Origin: Planktomarina sp.
Lineage (GTDB): Bacteria > Pseudomonadota > Alphaproteobacteria > Rhodobacterales > Rhodobacteraceae
NCBI GenBank assembly: GCA_020630015.1
Contig: JAHDCF010000012.1
Span: forward strand, 1-64,000
Direction of reading: 5' to 3'
DNA: 64,000 nt
In this document: positions 28,871 to 36,722 of the stretch, piece by piece
Position numbering within the stretch: the first letter of the stretch is position 1
How the letters are laid out: the number at the start of each line of letters is the position of its first letter
Made by a program: the position numbers and the translations under genes
The notes under the pieces: model-generated
Told to the model about the DNA's origin: nothing
Database searches by the model: none
The model's input: the letters and a program-made list of their open reading frames with translations, nothing else

Positions 28871-28900
28871 GAATTGCCTTCCTGATCGGGCGGGCAATTC
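28871..28900. repeat. Inverted repeat in the pepF/DUF4389 gap
   Basis: GAATTGCC (28871-28878) and GGCAATTC (28893-28900) form an eight-base perfect dyad in the 113-base gap between two convergent genes. It may act as a terminator for either gene, but there is no clear U-run on either side. Confidence 0.4.
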
Positions 28901-28966
28901 AAAATTAATATAGCACCCGCCGACAAACGGGTTGAGGTTTAGTGCTTTGACGGATTTCCTGAAAAC

Positions 28967-29257
28967 TTAGTCCAGGTCACTCCATGGCCATGGTTTCACT
29001 TCGCTTGCTGCGGTTTGATACCGTACCGCTTTGGCAATCCAAATGCCCATGGTTGTACCCAGATCAGAAAGTTGTTCATTGGGCTGCTTATTGTTTACCA
29101 ACATGATGACGAATTGAATGATGGTCAAAAGCCCCAAAACCGCATGGGCCATCTGAATCATGAAATAGATCAAAATCATGAACAAAAGCCGCATCAGCAA
29201 GCTTTCTTCTGCTTTGCCTTCACGTGGGGTATTCAGTTCAAAACCTTCGTTATCCAT
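28967..29257 (-). CDS. DUF4389 small membrane protein
   Basis: Protein of 96 residues with one long or two short membrane segments (LLMRLLFMILIYFMIQMAHA, then VLGLLTIIQFVIMLVN). It looks like the DUF4389 family, whose role is unknown. The N-terminus is acidic and the C-terminus ends PWPWSDLD. It starts 12 bases before the end of the upstream oxidoreductase gene region on the same strand, so the two may be co-transcribed. Confidence 0.8.
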   Translation of the reverse strand: MDNEGFELNTPREGKAEESLLMRLLFMILIYFMIQMAHAVLGLLTIIQFVIMLVNNKQPNEQLSDLGTTMGIWIAKAVRYQTAASEVKPWPWSDLD

Positions 29258-29268
29258 CTGATTTTCCT

Positions 29269-30246
29269 CTAAATATCTGTCGCAACTGTCAAAATTTCAT
29301 CAATGGCAGTCTGGGTTCCTTGCGCCATCTCCAGTGTCCATGGGTATGGCGTGGCTTCATTCACGCTGCGCCCAAATGCTTCGACCTGTTGTTTGTACTG
29401 ATCATCGGTTGGAAATTTTTCCACCCGAAGCCCCTGCCCCGGTTGATGCAATTCAATCCGTGCTTCGCCGAACACACGGGGGTTGAAAGGCGCTGTCATG
29501 CGGATCAAACCATCCCGTCCATGAAACACCACCTCTTGATGGGGATGCATGCGAATGGATGTGTACATCGAAAACGTGGCCGTCCCCAAATACCCTTGTG
29601 CGTGGGTGGTTAAATCAAACCCGTCATGCCACCGGATCTGGGCATTGACGCCTGTCAATTCAGCATCCATGGCAAAGCGCGGCCCGCCAATGGTGTACAC
29701 GCCAATATCGCGAAGCCCACCGCCGCCTGTTTCCGCCTTGTTGCGAATATTGCCCGGATCTGACGAATTGTCATAACTGAAGGCGGCTTGGATGTGTTGA
29801 ACTTCACCTATGGCCCCATCCCGGATCATATCTTTTACCCGTCGCCATTGGGCATGGTGAACGATCATATATGCCTCTGCGGCCAAACATCCGCTTGCAT
29901 CACGCGCTGCAATCATTTCAGCAAAGTCATTTGCTTGCATCGCAATGGGCTTTTCCGCCAAAACATGTTTGCCCGCGTTCAAAGCTTTGATGGTCCATTC
30001 CTTATGCATTGTGTGCGGCAAGGGGATATAAACCGCATCAATGTTATCATCGTGGATCAGATCATCATAATTGCCCACGGCGCGACACCCGGGTGCAAAA
30101 TCCTGAAAGGGCCGCACCTTGGCGATATCACGACTGGCCACCGCACAAAGTTCCGCCCCGGTTGCGGCATGGATCGCTGGGCCCATATGCTCACGCGCGA
30201 ACTTTGCCGCCCCCAAAATACCCCAACGCAAATGTGTCATTCCCAA
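29269..30246 (-). CDS. Gfo/Idh/MocA family oxidoreductase
   Basis: NAD(P)-dependent oxidoreductase of 325 residues acting on sugars or related alcohols. The N-terminal Rossmann motif is LRWGILGAAKFAREHMGPAI; YIPLPHTMHKEW and the EKPIA motif (catalytic Lys) follow. The C-terminal domain contains the GGGGLRDIGVYTIGG stretch typical of the family. The substrate is not inferable. It begins 25 bases before the rpoH terminator on the same strand and is read after it. Confidence 0.9.
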   Translation of the reverse strand: MGMTHLRWGILGAAKFAREHMGPAIHAATGAELCAVASRDIAKVRPFQDFAPGCRAVGNYDDLIHDDNIDAVYIPLPHTMHKEWTIKALNAGKHVLAEKPIAMQANDFAEMIAARDASGCLAAEAYMIVHHAQWRRVKDMIRDGAIGEVQHIQAAFSYDNSSDPGNIRNKAETGGGGLRDIGVYTIGGPRFAMDAELTGVNAQIRWHDGFDLTTHAQGYLGTATFSMYTSIRMHPHQEVVFHGRDGLIRMTAPFNPRVFGEARIELHQPGQGLRVEKFPTDDQYKQQVEAFGRSVNEATPYPWTLEMAQGTQTAIDEILTVATDI

Positions 30247-30270
30247 ACCCCTTTGGGCAAAGCCTAGCCT

Positions 30271-30307
30271 TAAACAAAAGCCCCCGCCAGTCTGAACCGG
30301 CGGGGGC
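30271..30307 (-). terminator. Terminator after rpoH
   Basis: Minus-strand nine-pair stem GCCCCCGCC/GGCGGGGGC with a ten-base loop, followed by TTTTGTTT. It lies 25 bases beyond the rpoH stop. Confidence 0.9.
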
Positions 30308-30331
30308 GGATGAATTCAATCGTGGGCACCA

Positions 30332-31228
30332 TTAAGCCGCAGCGATCATTCCTTTTTCGCGGGCCAAATCCTGCATTTTGTTTTGCAGTTTTTCAAAGGC
30401 ACGCACTTCGATCTGACGGATGCGTTCGCGACTCACGTCATATTGGCCAGACAATTCTTCCAAAGTGATCGGCTTATCCTGCAAACGGCGCTGGGCAAGA
30501 ATGTCTTTTTCGCGATCATTCAAAACTTCCATCGCCTCTGCCAATAATTCGCGGCGGGCATCAAGTTCGTCTTGTTCTTCATAATCGCCAGCTTGGTCGG
30601 CGGATTCATCTTCCAACCAATCTTGCCATTGGGTTGCGCTTTCACCTTCGGTACCCACCATCGCGTTCAACGATGCATCCCCACCAGACAAGCGGCGGTT
30701 CATGGAAACAACTTCTGTTTCTGTCACGCCCAAATCATTGGCGATTTTTTCCACATGTTCAGGGCGCAAATCCCCATCTTCATAGGCACCGATACGCGCC
30801 TTCGCCTTGCGCAGGTTGAAAAACAATTTCTTCTGGCCAGACGTCGTACCCATTTTCACCAATGACCACGACCGCAGCACATATTCCTGAATGCTGGCCC
30901 GGATCCACCACATGGCATAGGTCGCCAAGCGGAACCCCTTTTCAGGGTCAAACTTTTTGACAGCCTGCATAAGGCCGACATTTGCCTCGGCGATCACCTC
31001 TGACTGAGGCAGACCATATCCACGATATCCCATCGCGATTTTCGCAGCCAAACGCAGGTGGCTGGTTACCAGCTTATGCGCTGATGCTGTATCTTCGCGC
31101 TCCACCCATGCTTTGGCCAGCATGTATTCTTCCTCAGGCTCCAGCATCGGAAACTTCCTGATTTCTTGCATATAACGGTTCAACCCCCCTTCAGGAGTTG
31201 GTGCTGGAAGATTGGCGTAGTTGCTCAT
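30332..31228 (-). CDS. rpoH: Heat-shock sigma factor RpoH
   Basis: Sigma-32 family factor of 298 residues that directs RNA polymerase to heat-shock and related promoters. Regions 2.1-2.4 contain EANVGLMQAVKKFDPEKGFR and YAMWWIRASIQEYVLRSW. The RpoH box QKKLFFNLRK identifies the subfamily. Region 4 ends in [10 protein letters not shown]-like [18 protein letters not shown]. The 167 bases upstream, before rluD, are the likely promoter region. Rhodobacterales often have two RpoH proteins; only one is in the window. Confidence 0.97.
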   Translation of the reverse strand: MSNYANLPAPTPEGGLNRYMQEIRKFPMLEPEEEYMLAKAWVEREDTASAHKLVTSHLRLAAKIAMGYRGYGLPQSEVIAEANVGLMQAVKKFDPEKGFRLATYAMWWIRASIQEYVLRSWSLVKMGTTSGQKKLFFNLRKAKARIGAYEDGDLRPEHVEKIANDLGVTETEVVSMNRRLSGGDASLNAMVGTEGESATQWQDWLEDESADQAGDYEEQDELDARRELLAEAMEVLNDREKDILAQRRLQDKPITLEELSGQYDVSRERIRQIEVRAFEKLQNKMQDLAREKGMIAAA

Positions 31229-31395
31229 TTCATGACCCCCATTTGCCCAATGTTTAGGGCGTTAACATCCATTTGGGGATACAACGCCCGGTTTTCAAGA
31301 CACGGGTTAGTAATTTTTGGTGTCCTAGATCGTAATGGGTTAACGAATGGTGAAAACCCTTCCGTCGGTGAAATCACGCAGACGTGCAGGTTTTG

Positions 31396-32397
31396 TTACA
31401 AACTTGCGAGTTTTTTGATGAGTTTTGACATATCTTGGGGGATTTCAGCGGAAAATGACATCTTTTCCCCCGAAACCGGGTGCACAAATCCCAAAGTGCG
31501 CGCGTGCAAAGCCTGTCGGGGGAAGGAATCTGCAACATCTGCGCCCTCTCTTTTTAGTTTTCGCCGCTTCGAATAAGTCTGATCTCCGATTAACGCATGT
31601 CCTACATGGGACATGTGAACCCTAATCTGATGGGTGCGCCCGGTTTCCAGACGGCATGTCACCACACTGGCCGCGCCCGACGCCAACACTTCATCTACCT
31701 TCACCCGCGTCACCGCGTGGCGCCCATTTGCGAAAATCACCGCCTGTTTTTGACGATCGGTTTTGTGGCGGGCCAATTGGGTGGTGATCTTGAGGATATT
31801 TCCGGCCTCAAAATTCACGCCTTTGATGCCCAGCAATCTAGGATCCCCTGCCGACGGAACCCCAAAACAAACTGCCGTATAGGCCCGTTCGGCAGAATGT
31901 TCTGCAAATTGATCGGCAAGCCCCTGATGCGCTTGATCATTTTTTGCCACCACCAACAGGCCTGTGGTATCTTTGTCTATGCGGTGAACAACACCCGGGC
32001 GCTTCAGCCCCCCCACCCCTGAAAGCGTGTCCCCACAATGGGCCAACAGCGCATTCACCAAGGTGCCATGGGGCGTGCCGGGCGCAGGATGCACCACCAT
32101 CCCTGCGGGTTTGTTCACAACAATCAAATCATCATCTTCAAACACCACATCTAACGGAATGTCTTCTGCCTCTATGTGGGATGGGGCGGATTGGGCAATT
32201 TGCACCAAAATCTGGTCGCCTTCTGCAACCTTCGCTTTCTGATCGGTGATGACCACCCCGTTAACCTGCACATCCCCTGCCGTAATCATCTTGGTGAAAC
32301 GGGATCGGCTTATGGCCCCCTCTGGCACATTTCGTGCCAAAGCTTTATCCAGACGAGGTGGGGGATTGGGCCCGATGGTAAAAGAAAGGTCAGCCAT
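31396..32397 (-). CDS. rluD: Ribosomal large-subunit pseudouridine synthase (RluD type)
   Basis: Pseudouridine synthase of the RluA/RluD family, 333 residues. An N-terminal S4 domain (LDKALARNVPEGAISRSRF) precedes the catalytic domain, whose motif HRIDKDTTGLLVVAKN contains the catalytic Asp. RTHQIRVHMSHVGHALIGD is the conserved RxHQIR part. RluD normally modifies helix 69 of 23S rRNA. The ATG at 32397 overlaps the ATG of the divergent gene at 32396 in a CATG sequence. Confidence 0.93.
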   Translation of the reverse strand: MADLSFTIGPNPPPRLDKALARNVPEGAISRSRFTKMITAGDVQVNGVVITDQKAKVAEGDQILVQIAQSAPSHIEAEDIPLDVVFEDDDLIVVNKPAGMVVHPAPGTPHGTLVNALLAHCGDTLSGVGGLKRPGVVHRIDKDTTGLLVVAKNDQAHQGLADQFAEHSAERAYTAVCFGVPSAGDPRLLGIKGVNFEAGNILKITTQLARHKTDRQKQAVIFANGRHAVTRVKVDEVLASGAASVVTCRLETGRTHQIRVHMSHVGHALIGDQTYSKRRKLKREGADVADSFPRQALHARTLGFVHPVSGEKMSFSAEIPQDMSKLIKKLASL

Positions 32398-32710
32398 GTC
32401 AGTTCATAACGAGCCAGACGATCAGGGACCAGAGCCCGCGAACCTGAAATTTCTTCGAATTTTGGTCACCGTCCTGACGGCCACCATGATTATCGGCATT
32501 GCTGCTGTTATTACGTTGATGGTGCTGCGGTTGAACCAAACCCCTTCATCTTGGGCACCTCAGGTTGAAACCCTAACCCTTCCTTCCGGCGTCACACCCG
32601 CGGCGGTGACATACATCCAAAATCGCACTTTGATTTTGGGTGACGACGATAATCTGTATATTTTCGAAGGCGATGCACAGACGGCCACGAAAACCATCAA
32701 AATTGAATAA
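32396..32710 (+). CDS. Small membrane protein, DUF6476-like
   Basis: Protein of 104 residues with one membrane helix (ILVTVLTATMIIGIAAVITLM) and a short exported domain ending LYIFEGDAQTATKTIKIE. It resembles a small Rhodobacterales family that I recall as DUF6476. Function unknown. ATG at 32396 shares its first two bases with the divergent rluD start codon, so its promoter must lie inside rluD. The longer open frame from 32246 is inside rluD and is not used. Confidence 0.75.
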   Translation: MSVHNEPDDQGPEPANLKFLRILVTVLTATMIIGIAAVITLMVLRLNQTPSSWAPQVETLTLPSGVTPAAVTYIQNRTLILGDDDNLYIFEGDAQTATKTIKIE

Positions 32711-32721
32711 TCAGGGATTGG

Positions 32722-32798
32722 TGGTACCACCTCCTGGTCTCGAACCAGGGACCTCCTGATCCACAATCAGGCGCTCTAACCAACTGAGCTAAGGCGGC
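32722..32798 (-). tRNA. tRNA-His (GUG)
   Basis: Full cloverleaf on the minus strand: acceptor GCCGCCT/AGGTGGT, D-arm, anticodon stem CCTGA/TCAGG with loop TTGTGGA (anticodon GTG), T-arm with GGTTCGAGACC, and an encoded CCA. The discriminator is A73 and the base before position 1 is U, not G. Loss of G-1 with A73 is a known feature of tRNA-His in Rhodobacterales and related alphaproteobacteria. Confidence 0.97.
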
Positions 32799-32807
32799 AC
32801 GTTGGTT

Positions 32808-32836
32808 GAACTAACCCCACACATCGCTGATTGCAA
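32808..32836 (-). promoter_or_regulatory. Likely promoter of tRNA-His
   Basis: Minus-strand TTGCAA (32831-32836), a 17-base spacer and TAGTTC (32808-32813), placed ten bases before the mature tRNA 5' end. The -10 box is weak, as expected for a CarD-type organism. Confidence 0.4.
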
Positions 32837-32925
32837 GATCAGAAAAGCATCGAATATCACATTCCGTTACCCTTGCAGGGGTATCTGCAAACAAGTATTC
32901 GCAAGCCGAAGCGAAAGGAATTGTC

Positions 32926-33114
32926 ATGGGCATCAATACAGAACGCGACGTAGAAGCGAATCTTCAGATCGGTCCCACCGATCAAGGGATGGTACGATTG
33001 TTTATCACTGCAGGTCCCGCCGAAATTCCCATGGATTTTGACCCCGACGAAGCACGCGATATCGCAGAAGAACTGCTGGCCGCGGCAAAAGCCGCTGAAT
33101 TGGTCAAAAACTAA
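32926..33114 (+). CDS. Small conserved protein, DUF6324-like
   Basis: Protein of 62 residues, no membrane segment, with a beta-strand part (GMVRLFITAGPAEIPMDFDP) and an acidic/Ala-rich helix (DEARDIAEELLAAAKAAELV). It resembles a small Rhodobacterales family I recall as DUF6324. Function unknown. A strong AAAGGA site precedes the ATG. Its stop overlaps the convergent mmcB stop by four bases (CTAA). Confidence 0.75.
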   Translation: MGINTERDVEANLQIGPTDQGMVRLFITAGPAEIPMDFDPDEARDIAEELLAAAKAAELVKN

Positions 33115-33569
33115 ATTCGAATTCTGGCGTCGGGATCGCGCGCGGCGTGGGCCCGACGCGCCGCATGGCGGGCAAATTTCTGGGTTAATACTTTGCGGCG
33201 CGCGGGTGCCAGTTTGTGTTCATCAGGCATACGAATAACTTCACCATCATAAGCGTCAGCAATGATCAAGCCGCTGTCATCGGGCAAAAGATCGATGGGA
33301 AATTCTTGATCCACCGCCCAGAAAAACCGATCGCACCATTCCAAATAATCTTGCCACTTGTTGTCCGATTGGAAATCAGCACGCGATGATTTACATTCCA
33401 CAACCCAGATTTCGCCTTTTGGGCCAAGGGCCATCACATCCACCCGGCGCCCACGGGTTGGCGTCAGTTCCTCTACCGTGACAAATCCGTGGCTTAACAA
33501 ATGCCGGCAAACGCCACGGGCCAACAATTGACCAGGTTTTAAGGTTTCCATTTCCATTTCGGCATTCAT
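33111..33569 (-). CDS. mmcB: MmcB-family DNA repair protein
   Basis: Small PD-(D/E)xK-like protein of 152 residues. The nuclease-like core is RRVDVMALGPKGEIWVVECK, with the D...ExK pattern, then SRADFQSDNKWQDYLEWCDR. MmcB is induced by DNA damage in Caulobacter and acts with mitomycin repair. ATG at 33569 is chosen; the frame opens with TTG at 33575 and a second ATG is at 33557. It lies next to, and convergent with, the DUF6324-like gene. Confidence 0.87.
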   Translation of the reverse strand: MNAEMEMETLKPGQLLARGVCRHLLSHGFVTVEELTPTRGRRVDVMALGPKGEIWVVECKSSRADFQSDNKWQDYLEWCDRFFWAVDQEFPIDLLPDDSGLIIADAYDGEVIRMPDEHKLAPARRKVLTQKFARHAARRAHAARDPDARIRI

Positions 33570-33619
33570 GAACAAAATGTGAACAAATGCAAGCTTAACC
33601 CGGGTTTGCCCTTGTTAAT

Positions 33620-33815
33620 CGTAGGGATACCCCCTATCTCAGCCGTCGGCGGGTTCTGCCCTTCTCGTGAATGGTCAAATTCCAGTGGCCTTAAGCAAAT
33701 CCGAGGGAGCTGGCTCTGTCAGGATCCTGGTCCTGTTACCTGGCGCCCACCTGTACATACAGGTCCTCGGGAATTCAGTGAACCGCACGGTTGCGTTTGC
33801 GGGCCCGCCACGACA
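33620..33815 (+). ncRNA. Structured RNA, candidate 6S RNA
   Basis: A roughly 190-base non-coding stretch folds by nested distant pairing into a rod: GGCGGG (33648-33653) with CCCGCC (33804-33809), CGTG (33666-33669) with CACG (33786-33789), AATTCC (33678-33683) with GGAATT (33770-33775), and CCGAGG (33701-33706) with CCTCGG (33764-33769). Inside are ACCTGTACATACAGGT and a CAGGA/TCCTG hairpin. Long bulged rods of about this length are typical of 6S RNA. No SRP core motif is present. Ends and strand are estimates. Confidence 0.42.
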
Positions 33816-33826
33816 CACTACACCTT

Positions 33827-34366
33827 ATGCGTGTAATGTTCATCTTGATGATATGGGCAACCCCGGTTCTGCCAGATGTTCATGTCTCTTTTCGGGACGG
33901 GAACCCCCACGATCGGTTTTTCATACACAATGCAAGTTGCGCCAATTTGACTGGAATTTTGACAATTGACCTGCGCAATTCCGCAAATGGTGTTTTGATC
34001 GACACCATTCGAGGCGGCCCCGGCACCAAAGACCCCATGCCGGTGGCGGTGGAACGGGGGAACATCAAGTTGGCCCCTGTCGCCGATGGGGATCAAGAAT
34101 TGGTGGTATATCTTGCTGGTATGCAGCCCGGTGAACAGGCCGTTGTGACCTTAGATTTGGATGATACAGCCGGGTGGCTTTCTGCCCCCCGCGTCAGTGT
34201 GGATGGGCACGAAGTAGAAGGGGCGTTGGTCACCTTGAATGCCCCAACCGGTGCCAGTTATGGAACTTTCGGAAAAAACGGCGTCGCGTATTTGCCAGAC
34301 CCAGTGAAGATCACGTGCCCAAAAGAAACGCCAGTTCCGCGCGCTGATGGGGATCTGGTCAGCTGA
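33827..34366 (+). CDS. Secreted protein, paralogue A of a tandem pair
   Basis: Protein of 179 residues with a short signal-like N-terminus (MFILMIWATPVLP) and a beta-rich body. It is a diverged copy of the next gene: VSFRDGNPHDRFFIHNASC here matches IRFIEGAPKDRFVIQNSGNC there, and DLDDTAG and DGHEVEGALVTL match later. I recall such proteins in Rhodobacterales annotated as aggregation-factor core proteins, but assign no function. The start is uncertain (33827 or 33836) and no clear ribosome site is seen. It directly follows the structured RNA region. Confidence 0.65.
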   Translation: MRVMFILMIWATPVLPDVHVSFRDGNPHDRFFIHNASCANLTGILTIDLRNSANGVLIDTIRGGPGTKDPMPVAVERGNIKLAPVADGDQELVVYLAGMQPGEQAVVTLDLDDTAGWLSAPRVSVDGHEVEGALVTLNAPTGASYGTFGKNGVAYLPDPVKITCPKETPVPRADGDLVS

Positions 34367-34416
34367 CCTTGCCGGGGCACACGCTGGCCCTATCCTTTTA
34401 AAAAAAGGGGATTAAC

Positions 34417-34917
34417 ATGAAGTATGCTCTAACCGTATTTGCAATTTGCACGGCGTCTATCAGCTCAGCCGATATATCCATTCGATTTATCGAAGGCGCA
34501 CCAAAGGATCGGTTTGTGATTCAAAATTCAGGCAATTGTGATTTTCAAGATTTTGACGTTCTGCTTGATCTTTCATCTTCGGCTGCAGGATTGATTTTTG
34601 ACACAACCAGCCAAGGCGCTGGTGTCGAAGTTTTTCAACCGATGGAAATTGTGGCGGGTCAATCCTTTTTGGGTGAATTTGATGCCCCCACCGATGGGGA
34701 CAACAAATTCAACATCCCCTTCAAAACCCTTCCAAAAGGGGCTGAAATGGCCTTCACAATTGATGTGGATGATACGTTGAAAAACAGTGCCTCTGGCCAA
34801 ATCATCGTTCGGGGCCAAGAAATCGAAGGGGCAACCGTCAGCGTCGGGAATGCCGTTGCGGCCTTTGACAGATCAAGCCGCGCCCAAGTCGCGGTTCCCA
34901 CCTGTGACATCAGTTAG
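34417..34917 (+). CDS. Secreted protein, paralogue B of a tandem pair
   Basis: Protein of 166 residues with a signal peptide (KYALTVFAICTASISSA) and a beta-sandwich-like body. Cys residues near the start and end (GNCDF, PTCDIS) could form a disulphide. Key shared motifs with the upstream copy are GAPKDRFVIQN, DVDDT and EIEGATVSVG. Such proteins have been labelled aggregation-factor core proteins in related genomes, from memory. AAAAGGGG lies upstream of the ATG. The 3' end overlaps the convergent hydrolase by eight bases. Confidence 0.8.
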   Translation: MKYALTVFAICTASISSADISIRFIEGAPKDRFVIQNSGNCDFQDFDVLLDLSSSAAGLIFDTTSQGAGVEVFQPMEIVAGQSFLGEFDAPTDGDNKFNIPFKTLPKGAEMAFTIDVDDTLKNSASGQIIVRGQEIEGATVSVGNAVAAFDRSSRAQVAVPTCDIS

Positions 34918-35737
34918 GATCGATATCGGACATCCAGGTGGCCACATCCACCATGGCTGATCTGGCCACGGGGTCTTTGCCACAAAACTGTAAAAATGCG
35001 TGGGCCTGATCGGCATAAACGCGTTCTGTCATCGCACGATTTGGCTTCACCGCTTGCAGCCATCTGTGATCATCGGCAAGGCTGTCTTGCCCTGCGGTGA
35101 TCAACAACGCAGGGGCCCCTTGGGTGGAAATGGCATCCGCGATTGCCCTACCACCAGGGCACCCGAGGCGTTCGTACATCCCCCTGATATCGCGCTCGCT
35201 GAGGCCATCGGATTTATCGCTGAATTTGGCGATACTGGCCGTATCACTTGCGCCAAATGCACCATATAACGACACGATGCCCAATACATTTGCGCGTTTG
35301 TGTGCGCCACTTTCGGCCCAAAATGCCATGGCAGCACCCGCACTATCACCGGCCACAAAGCACGTTTGCGCAGTATTCAATACATCGTCCAAGGCGCGCG
35401 CTGCATCGTGGAATTGCGACGGAAACTTATATTCGGGGGCAAGCCCATAAGGCATTGAAATAACTTGCCTATTTGAAAGGCCAGCAAGCCAACTGCACAA
35501 TGTGATATGGGTCTGCGGTGATCCGGCGACCCAACCACCACCATGGAAATAAACGATTGGGGCACCCGCGGGGTGGGCTGGATCAAACCGAATGGCCCAT
35601 CCTGTGATTGCCTCAAAGGGTGTTTGTGTCACATCGCCGTGGCAGGTGTCGGCAATCAGGGCCCTTTCTTTCGCGTAATTTTCACGCAAAACATCCGCCG
35701 GTCCATACCCCCAATCCATGATGGGCATGGTCGCCAT
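34910..35737 (-). CDS. Alpha/beta hydrolase, HSL-like esterase
   Basis: Esterase-like protein of 275 residues. The oxyanion motif is VYFHGGGWVAGSPQTH and the nucleophile motif is AGDSAGAAMAF; the acid is in TAGQDSLADDH and the His in YADQAHAFLQF. It is the last gene of the ribE-ribBX-ribH-nusB group; its ATG overlaps the nusB stop by one base (TAATG). Whether it relates to riboflavin is not known. Other possible starts lie at 35728 and 35716. Confidence 0.83.
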   Translation of the reverse strand: MATMPIMDWGYGPADVLRENYAKERALIADTCHGDVTQTPFEAITGWAIRFDPAHPAGAPIVYFHGGGWVAGSPQTHITLCSWLAGLSNRQVISMPYGLAPEYKFPSQFHDAARALDDVLNTAQTCFVAGDSAGAAMAFWAESGAHKRANVLGIVSLYGAFGASDTASIAKFSDKSDGLSERDIRGMYERLGCPGGRAIADAISTQGAPALLITAGQDSLADDHRWLQAVKPNRAMTERVYADQAHAFLQFCGKDPVARSAMVDVATWMSDIDPN

Positions 35738-36204
35738 TAGAATGCGTCTGGTTTGGCCTCGCGGGCCATATGATCCAAAACGGCGTTGACGAACTTGGCT
35801 TCTTTACCCTCTGGGAAAAAGGCTTTGGCGACATCAACATATTCTGAGATGGCCACTTTTGGCGGCGTGTCAGGGCCGATGAACTCTGCCCCTGCCGCAC
35901 GGAACAAAGCACGTAAAGTGGGATCAATACGCCCGATCGGCCACCTTGCAACCAAAGCGCGGTCTGTCATCTGATCGATCTGGGCTTGATTGTCGACGGC
36001 ACCATCCACAACAGCGCGAAAATGATCTTGATCACCTTCTTCGAATTCGCCCTCTTCATAGGTTGCCCCAAACCGGTGATCTTCGAATTCCTTTTGAATT
36101 CCTTCGACCGTTTGACCAGAAAGTTCCATCTGAAACAGGGCTTGCACAGCATACAATCGGCTGGCCGATTTCATGCGTCTTTTTTGATTCCCAGAAACGG
36201 TCAT
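35737..36204 (-). CDS. nusB: Transcription antitermination factor NusB
   Basis: RNA-binding helical protein of 155 residues that, with NusE/S10, binds boxA in rRNA leader transcripts. Typical parts are SASRLYAVQALFQMELSG and the C-terminal ISEYVDVAKAFFPEGKEAKFVNAVLD. It overlaps ribH by four bases (ATGA), as in many bacteria where ribH and nusB are coupled. Confidence 0.95.
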   Translation of the reverse strand: MTVSGNQKRRMKSASRLYAVQALFQMELSGQTVEGIQKEFEDHRFGATYEEGEFEEGDQDHFRAVVDGAVDNQAQIDQMTDRALVARWPIGRIDPTLRALFRAAGAEFIGPDTPPKVAISEYVDVAKAFFPEGKEAKFVNAVLDHMAREAKPDAF

Positions 36205-36722
36205 GCGAGTTTGATTTCTTCCGATGGCTTAAATCCAATCGGGCCTTTACCCCCACCCCATTTGCGGGTCAAGGCGATCAAGTGCAGCGCGGCTGCGGCG
36301 GCCCCGCCCCCTTTATTCTGACCATCTGTTTCGGCACGCGCTTGGGCTTGGGCCATGTTTTCCACCGTCAAAATCCCGTTGCCGATGCACACACCTTGCA
36401 GACCCATCAACTGAATTGCGCGGCTGCTGTCGTTGCAGACGGTTTCATAGTGCGTGGTTTCACCACGGATCACACACCCCAGCGCCACAAACCCATCGAA
36501 ATTGGATAAACGATGGGCGATGTTAATAGCAGTCGGCACCTCAAGCGCGCCTGGCACCTCAACCAAATCCCATGTGCCGCCTGCCGCCTCAATCTCGGCC
36601 TTTGCGCCTGCGACCAGTTGATCGGCAATATCTTTGTAATAAGGGGCCACTACGATCAAGACTTTGAAAGGCGCGTCAAAGCCGGGCCGATCCAAGACAT
36701 GATGGGTTTCAGACGATGCCAT
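36201..36722 (-). CDS. ribH: 6,7-dimethyl-8-ribityllumazine synthase
   Basis: Lumazine synthase (173 residues), which condenses ribityl-aminouracil with dihydroxybutanone phosphate in the next-to-last step of riboflavin synthesis. Motifs are VPGALEVPTAI, ALGCVIRGETTHYETV with the catalytic His, and GNGILTVENMAQAQARA. Its start overlaps the ribBX stop by one base and its end overlaps nusB. Confidence 0.96.
   Translation of the reverse strand: MASSETHHVLDRPGFDAPFKVLIVVAPYYKDIADQLVAGAKAEIEAAGGTWDLVEVPGALEVPTAINIAHRLSNFDGFVALGCVIRGETTHYETVCNDSSRAIQLMGLQGVCIGNGILTVENMAQAQARAETDGQNKGGGAAAAALHLIALTRKWGGGKGPIGFKPSEEIKLA

Noticed and set aside
28871-28900. Strong terminator after pepF
   Set aside because: The dyad is perfect but has no U-run on either side, so only an inverted repeat is reported.
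33620-33815. SRP (4.5S) RNA or tmRNA
   Set aside because: The conserved SRP core motif and the tmRNA acceptor/tag features are absent.
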